Under the pieces are notes generated by a model. It searched no databases and had not been told where the DNA came from. It worked only from the letters and a program-made list of their open reading frames with translations. 50,858 bases of DNA, taken from a virus. The stretch is from IMG/VR virus record IMGVR_UViG_3300045960_000023, positions 1 through 50,858 of that record; one strand, written 5' to 3'. A program made the translations under genes and the position numbers. Shown in pieces: positions 46,948 through 50,858 of the stretch (the first letter of the stretch is position 1; each line of letters begins with the position of its first letter).

Positions 46948-47532
46948 TTAGTAAACGTTGATAGGAACACGGAACCGGTACGTGAGATCGATCTCTTTCG
47001 CACCGTTCAGCGTGCCAGCGGGGAGATAGGTGCCGTACGTCTTGTTGAACGTACCAGCGTCCGCATCTCCATCGAACGTCCTGTTCAGCATCTCCTCGTA
47101 CACAGCGCCGGGGCCAGCAGGCAGGCCGAGCTTGTTGCCGACGCCGATAGCAATGGTGTCATCAGTGGTCGTAACCGTCCCACTCACCAGGGCCCACACA
47201 GCGGCCGTGACTTTGGAGAAGGCTCTAACCCCACTCATCACGGTAGTGCCGGTAATAGCGATGACATCAGAGACTGCCTCGCCGTTCTGATCGAGGCCAT
47301 AGATGGTAACCGTGCCAGCGGTGATCGACGCGTTAGCATCGACCAGATAGCACACCATGTTTCTCGGGTAGTCAGGCTCAGCCAACGCGATAGTCAGCGC
47401 GCCAGCGGTCAGGCCACTAATCGCAGCAGCGGTGACAATCGCACAGGCTCCACTATTAGCAGCCTGCACGATCGGCTCGCTGTAGGTCAGGTTATTGCAG
47501 AGGGTGATCCACCCTTTCATGCGCTCAGACAT
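46948..47532 (-). CDS. Capsid decoration / minor head protein candidate
   Basis: 194 residues, Ala/Thr/Gly-rich and beta-type (GLTAGALTIALAEPDYPRN, ASITAGTVTIYGLDQNGEAV, VTTTDDTIAIGVG). Such proteins, coded next to the major capsid gene, are usually capsid surface components. AAAGGAGG precedes the ATG. No named family. Confidence 0.7.
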   Translation of the reverse strand: MSERMKGWITLCNNLTYSEPIVQAANSGACAIVTAAAISGLTAGALTIALAEPDYPRNMVCYLVDANASITAGTVTIYGLDQNGEAVSDVIAITGTTVMSGVRAFSKVTAAVWALVSGTVTTTDDTIAIGVGNKLGLPAGPGAVYEEMLNRTFDGDADAGTFNKTYGTYLPAGTLNGAKEIDLTYRFRVPINVY

Positions 47533-47564
47533 TATAGCCTCCTTTATGAGGGTACTTAACTAGT

Positions 47565-48020
47565 TTATTTGTTACCTATTTTGGTTGCCGGAGTTCCCGC
47601 CCAAATCTCGTTCTCTGGTATATCCTTCGTCACCACAGAACCCGCTCCCACCAAAGCACCACGTCCGATCAGGACACCACACACAACTGTTACCCCTGCG
47701 CCTAGCGCTGCTCCTTTCTCGACAACAGTCCCTTTCCACGTTTCTCGTGGAGAAGGAGGAAACTTGTCGTTCGTAAAGGTGCATCGAGGTCCTATCCATG
47801 CGTCGTCCTTTATCGTCACGCCCTCCGGTATGAAGCACATAGCCCCTATCCGGACATTATCGCCTACCCAGACCTTATGTCCGATCTCCGAAAATCTTCC
47901 CACGGATACACTCTTTCCAAGATGAGCCGTCGGATACACGTTGCTTGGGTACCATACTTTCGATCCAGTTCTCCTTGTCTCGAAGTATCTCTTTATGCGA
48001 GTGAACATGGTGGTGAGCAT
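47565..48020 (-). CDS. Left-handed beta-helix (hexapeptide) acyltransferase
   Basis: 151 residues from the ATG behind AGGAAGCCCA. Repeated hexapeptides (LGKSVSVGRFSEIGHKVWVG, then VRIGAMCFIPEGVTI and LGAGVTVVCGVLIGRGALVG) build the beta-helix. FTNDKFPPSP and AGTPATKIG are typical of sugar O- or N-acyltransferases. It would act as a trimer with an acyl-CoA donor. It overlaps the glycosyltransferase gene by 146 bp in another frame. Its partner suggests modification of a sugar attached to the virion or host surface. Confidence 0.85.
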   Translation of the reverse strand: MLTTMFTRIKRYFETRRTGSKVWYPSNVYPTAHLGKSVSVGRFSEIGHKVWVGDNVRIGAMCFIPEGVTIKDDAWIGPRCTFTNDKFPPSPRETWKGTVVEKGAALGAGVTVVCGVLIGRGALVGAGSVVTKDIPENEIWAGTPATKIGNK

Positions 48021-49005
48021 TGGGCTTCCTTTCACTTAGCAGAAGATCATACAGCTCTTTCATCTGCTTGGCTGTTTCGTCTATGTCGGGTATAGGGTCT
48101 TTCACCCTTGGCTCCACGTCTCCTTTCAGAATCTGTGCCAGCTCATCAGCCAACCTACGCTGATCACCTTCGCTGACCCAGAAGTCTGCATACGGATTGC
48201 CTTCATATGAAATAGTTTTGCACTTGCAGCTTCCTGCCTCAAGGCTCATTCTATTGAAGTCGCCATAGCGCACGAGGCCGCAGTAGTAGTCAACACTGTT
48301 CAGCGCATTTCGCAGGTTCACATGATCGAACCTCGTTGCGCTGATATAGCTCGAGAAAGAAGCCCCATTCCTATTCACTAGTGGGAAGAACCACCTATGC
48401 ACGTCCTGAGGCAGGTTGGTGGCATGGAGACGAACCCCATCCACTTCCTTCTGCACCCAGGGCCATGCGATGAACAGGTCGAGAGGCCACTTGATTGAGT
48501 AGTTGTTTTCACAGGTAAGCACGCTAGGGTTGCCAACATACTTACCCTGACTCGGCACCTTGTCATTCCAGAAGAGCTTATCAATGCCCAGAGGTATACA
48601 CTTCACAATAGCCCTCTTATCACAGAGGGACTTCCAGATCTCATGGTGTCTGGGCCAGAAAGTGACCACCGCATCGCTATGTTGGAGCCAATACTGGATC
48701 AGCATCCAAGCATCACCATGCCCATAGCCACCCTTCTTCCCATCTTCCACGGCCGTCTGGAACACAACCTCAGGCGTCGCGTGAGCTACCCAAACCACAG
48801 TGACGTTCGGACGCTGCATCCAAACCTCAGCAGGAATAAAGGTATGACCCACATGGACGTCGGCGAAGATAGCGTCTTGGTAGTCCTTAGTGTCAGTCCA
48901 CGCAAGACGAGAGTCAAGGCCCATCCGCTTCTCTGCTTCGCAGATACTCTCGGCGGCCCTGTGCATCCCGCTAGTGTTTCCCCATGTCCAGTGAACGATC
49001 TTCAA
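47875..49005 (-). CDS. GT-B glycosyltransferase
   Basis: 376 residues with a rare TTG start behind AAAGGAGA. N-terminal IVHWTWGNTSGMHRAAESI is a GT4-like donor/acceptor glycine loop. AIVKCIPLGIDKLFW marks the link to the second Rossmann domain. VRYGDFNRMSLEAGSCKCKT with ISYEGNPYADFW is the E-containing donor site motif. The last ~50 residues are polar and overprinted by the acyltransferase gene. Located among head genes next to a Ser/Thr-rich virion protein, so glycosylation of the capsid is plausible. Confidence 0.85.
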   Translation of the reverse strand: MKIVHWTWGNTSGMHRAAESICEAEKRMGLDSRLAWTDTKDYQDAIFADVHVGHTFIPAEVWMQRPNVTVVWVAHATPEVVFQTAVEDGKKGGYGHGDAWMLIQYWLQHSDAVVTFWPRHHEIWKSLCDKRAIVKCIPLGIDKLFWNDKVPSQGKYVGNPSVLTCENNYSIKWPLDLFIAWPWVQKEVDGVRLHATNLPQDVHRWFFPLVNRNGASFSSYISATRFDHVNLRNALNSVDYYCGLVRYGDFNRMSLEAGSCKCKTISYEGNPYADFWVSEGDQRRLADELAQILKGDVEPRVKDPIPDIDETAKQMKELYDLLLSERKPNAHHHVHSHKEILRDKENWIESMVPKQRVSDGSSWKECIRGKIFGDRT

Positions 49006-49034
49006 ACGGCTCTCCTTTCCTTGAGCTATCGACG

Positions 49035-49667
49035 TTATAAAGAGTGTGACGTCAGCTTCGAGGAGATCGTGCTGATACGCAGATCACCAGACGTCAACTG
49101 GCTCGTTGCAACTGAGTCAACTGCTGTACCCGAGGTGACCTGGCTCTTCAGCGCAGACTCCCTCGTGTCTCCAGATGTGATCTTCGACGTCGCCGTGCTG
49201 ACCGTGGTAGAATCAGCCGTCACAGTCGACGCGACCTTACTAGTGATCACGCTATCCGTGATGTCGCCAGAAGTGACGTTGCTCGTCGCCTCACTCGCGA
49301 CATTGCTATCCGCGACCGAGATCGCATCGACACCTGACTGGGCCACTGACGTGACGGTCGAGATGTCGGTAGTAATGCCAGTCGTGCCACTCTGCACCTG
49401 GAACGACGCAGAAGCCTTGGTGCCTTCGTTGGTGTAGAGACCCTGTGAGCCAGCGCCCACATCCGTCTTAATGAACATACACCCCTTAGCGTAATCAGCT
49501 CCAGTCGGCACGGAGGTTCCGCTACAGAGGAGCACATGGCCCTCACTGTCACGCAGAAGAACGGTGACAGCAGTCGCTCCAACCGTATCAGCTTCTCCCG
49601 TGAGCTTGAGTGAAGGGGCCGCTCTTCGCTTTGCGAAGTTGTAAAGCCACTTATCAAAACCCGCCAT
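49035..49667 (-). CDS. Ser/Thr-rich virion protein (head fibre/decoration candidate)
   Basis: 210 residues. Residues 1-75 form a compact domain (LLRDSEGHVLLCSGTS, YAKGCMFIKTDVGAGSQGLY then TNEGT) of a type seen in phage head decoration proteins. Residues 85-210 are almost all Ser, Thr, Val, Asp and Ala in imperfect repeats (SKITSGDTRES, SQVTSGTAVDS, SQLTSGDLRIS) with a period near 14. This suggests a beta-helical or coiled stalk and gives many possible O-glycosylation sites beside the glycosyltransferase gene. GGAGAA precedes the ATG. Confidence 0.7.
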   Translation of the reverse strand: MAGFDKWLYNFAKRRAAPSLKLTGEADTVGATAVTVLLRDSEGHVLLCSGTSVPTGADYAKGCMFIKTDVGAGSQGLYTNEGTKASASFQVQSGTTGITTDISTVTSVAQSGVDAISVADSNVASEATSNVTSGDITDSVITSKVASTVTADSTTVSTATSKITSGDTRESALKSQVTSGTAVDSVATSQLTSGDLRISTISSKLTSHSL

Positions 49668-49678
49668 TGTTGTTCTCC

Positions 49679-50590
49679 TTAGTCTAAGATCGTGTTAGCT
49701 ATATCTTGTTGCACTTTGTCCAGAACAGGGGCGGTTCCACCACCTCCTGAACGTCCCCCAGGTGTAAACCCTGGCGATGCAGGGGGCGCCCCACCTGAGG
49801 TGACAGGCGCTGATTGCATAGGTTTCACAAGTCTGAGTCTTGACCTCACCTCCCTTTCAGTTTTATTCAAAGCTTCAACCATCGTAATCTGAGGCTCTTT
49901 AGCCGTGATCTCTTTCGCGATAACTCCGCAGAACTCCTTGAAGGGGAGCAGATCGGGGTTACTATCGTACCAGCTCTTCACCGTGCTAAGCATACTGATC
50001 TGGTCGTTAGCCACGGTCATGCTCACTTCAGGGATCATCTGTGCGGCCTGGAAGACAGCCTTCTGCGTGATGATAGGCTCAATGGCGCGCACGAAGTTAT
50101 TGAGGAACTTGTTGAACGATCCTGCATCCTTCAGCGCTGCGTCCACTTCCGCCTCATCCTTGAAGAACTGCACATCAACAGGTTCCACGGGCGTAACTGG
50201 TGCCACAGGTGCAGCTGCAACAGGCGCTGCAGCGGGGATAGGAGCAGCAGGAGGGCTAGGCGGAGGGGTTGCCATGACCCTCTTGCTGTACTCCACAATC
50301 TGCGCCCTCAGTGCCTCGATCTCCAGATCCCTTGGGTCGGGCGCAGCTGCCACGGGCGGGACAGCAGGCACGACGGGCGGAGTGGGCGGCTCACCAGTGA
50401 AATCAGTGGCCGGCGGCTCAACCAGAGCTGTCGGGGGTACTGCGGGCGGAGAGGCAGGCTCCACCGCAGGTTGCACAGCTACTGGGGGCTCTGCCGGCGC
50501 CACTGGTTCGGCCGGAGGCACTTCGGGTGCAGGAGTCACAGGTTCGATATCCAAGGTTTCCAATACTTCTTTGATTGTCTCGTCGCTCAT
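49679..50590 (-). CDS. Scaffolding / capsid assembly protein
   Basis: 303 residues. The first ~145 are extremely Pro/Ala/Val-rich (PVTPAPEVPPAEPVAPAEPP and similar), interrupted by a helix (DPRDLEIEALRAQIVEYSKR). A helical C-terminal domain (about 150-260) and a Gly-rich end (GGRSGGGG) precede a short helix (LDKVQQDIANTIL) that may bind the capsid protein. The location between portal and capsid genes fits a scaffold. The start overlaps the previous stop (ATGA). Confidence 0.75.
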   Translation of the reverse strand: MSDETIKEVLETLDIEPVTPAPEVPPAEPVAPAEPPVAVQPAVEPASPPAVPPTALVEPPATDFTGEPPTPPVVPAVPPVAAAPDPRDLEIEALRAQIVEYSKRVMATPPPSPPAAPIPAAAPVAAAPVAPVTPVEPVDVQFFKDEAEVDAALKDAGSFNKFLNNFVRAIEPIITQKAVFQAAQMIPEVSMTVANDQISMLSTVKSWYDSNPDLLPFKEFCGVIAKEITAKEPQITMVEALNKTEREVRSRLRLVKPMQSAPVTSGGAPPASPGFTPGGRSGGGGTAPVLDKVQQDIANTILD

Positions 50591-50858
50591 GTTCCTTCCT
50601 CCTCACTTTGTCTAGCGCGTTGGGCAGCCTGCTCGTCTGCTTCCTCGGCCATCTGCGCAGGCATATCGAGAATCATCTTGCCCATTGCTATTGTTCGCTG
50701 ATTCTTAACCATTGCCGCTGGTTCCTTATAGGGATCGAGATCTTCGTTGTCCATACTCGCGTTGAGCATCAGCTGGGTGATCTCCTCAGCCATATACTTC
50801 CACGTCGGAGTGTTAACGAAGTTCTCTATCTCGCTCCTAAAGGGGACTGTTCTTGTAT
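50587..50858 (-). CDS. Small virion-operon protein, 3' part (split by contig ends)
   Basis: Continuation of the reading frame that starts at 167 once the contig is closed. In this window it is open from the right edge to the TGA at 50587-50589. Sequence after the repeat is acidic and helical (MAEEITQLMLNASMDNED, then MAEEADEQAAQRARQSEEEG). Overlaps the scaffold start by four bases. Confidence 0.75.
   Translation of the reverse strand, partial: TRTVPFRSEIENFVNTPTWKYMAEEITQLMLNASMDNEDLDPYKEPAAMVKNQRTIAMGKMILDMPAQMAEEADEQAAQRARQSEEEGT
50705..50858. repeat. Right copy of 154-bp terminal direct repeat
   Basis: Same as 1-154 except C at 50782 for A at 78. Closing the circle at this overlap gives about 50,704 bp of unique sequence. 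Confidence 0.95.

Noticed and set aside
45540-46961. 473-residue + strand frame opposite the capsid gene
   Set aside because: Antisense shadow of the major capsid gene with Arg/Val/His-rich composition. It also runs through the terminator hairpin.
49905-50615. 236-residue + strand Gly/Thr/Ala-rich frame
   Set aside because: Antisense of the Pro/Ala-rich scaffold N-terminus.
1-50858. Temperate lifestyle (integrase, attachment site, CI-like repressor)
   Set aside because: No recombinase signature or attachment-site-like structure was recognised. The dispersed palindromes alone do not prove lysogeny.

Overview
The window is an almost complete genome of a tailed double-stranded DNA phage (Caudoviricetes). 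Its last 154 bases repeat its first 154 with one mismatch, so the contig closes into a circle of about 50,704 bp. Terminase subunits, portal, scaffold and a DUF5309-type major capsid protein are recognisable. There is no tape measure, tail tube or sheath gene. Instead there are large Gly/Ala-rich and multidomain proteins of the kind carried inside the capsid and ejected, so a short-tailed (podovirus-like) particle is the best inference. A two-component spanin pair and a lipoprotein signal point to a Gram-negative host. The promoters I can see are sigma70-like and no phage RNA polymerase was found, so host RNA polymerase probably does the transcription. No integrase, CI-like repressor, tRNA or CRISPR array was seen.

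Layout. A divergent control region (6742-7179) separates two long transcription units. Rightward (+, 7.2-24.3 kb) is the early/middle unit. It opens with about 20 very small genes (membrane peptides, a lipoprotein, zinc-finger proteins, a ribbon-helix-helix protein) punctuated by good TTGACA-N17 promoters. It continues with DNA metabolism: ATP-dependent ligase, a deoxyribosyltransferase-like protein, a PD-(D/E)XK nuclease with a Cys cluster, a Sak4/RecA-like ATPase, a DUF669-like single-strand-binding candidate, a ParB-methyltransferase fusion, a uracil-DNA-glycosylase/family A polymerase fusion and a DUF3987-type primase/helicase candidate. Leftward (-, from 6741 through position 1 and on from 50858 down to 24234) is one long late unit. 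Its order is small terminase, lysis genes, large terminase, portal, scaffold, a Ser/Thr-rich virion protein, glycosyltransferase, acyltransferase, decoration protein candidate, major capsid protein, neck/tail proteins, three large receptor-binding or fibre candidates, an acetyltransferase, three internal virion protein candidates and a 2519-residue polyvalent protein with ADP-ribosyltransferase-like and methyltransferase-like domains. The two units meet tail to tail with a 47-bp overlap at 24234-24280.

The most unusual signal is a dispersed 13-bp palindrome, ACCA-N5-TGGT, usually followed on the + strand by GATAG or a close variant. I found ten copies and one near copy. They sit mostly in gene junctions, twice supplying the stop codon of the upstream gene, and the near copy overlaps the best promoter. 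Two small proteins that look like ribbon-helix-helix DNA binders (8668-9072 and 18165-18398) each lie directly downstream of a copy. This looks like a genome-wide operator or 'stoperator' network, but its function is not shown by sequence alone. Two structured non-coding segments (12488-12575 and about 18007-18138), a long hairpin at 7570-7800 and a strong terminator-like hairpin behind the major capsid gene add to the non-coding content.
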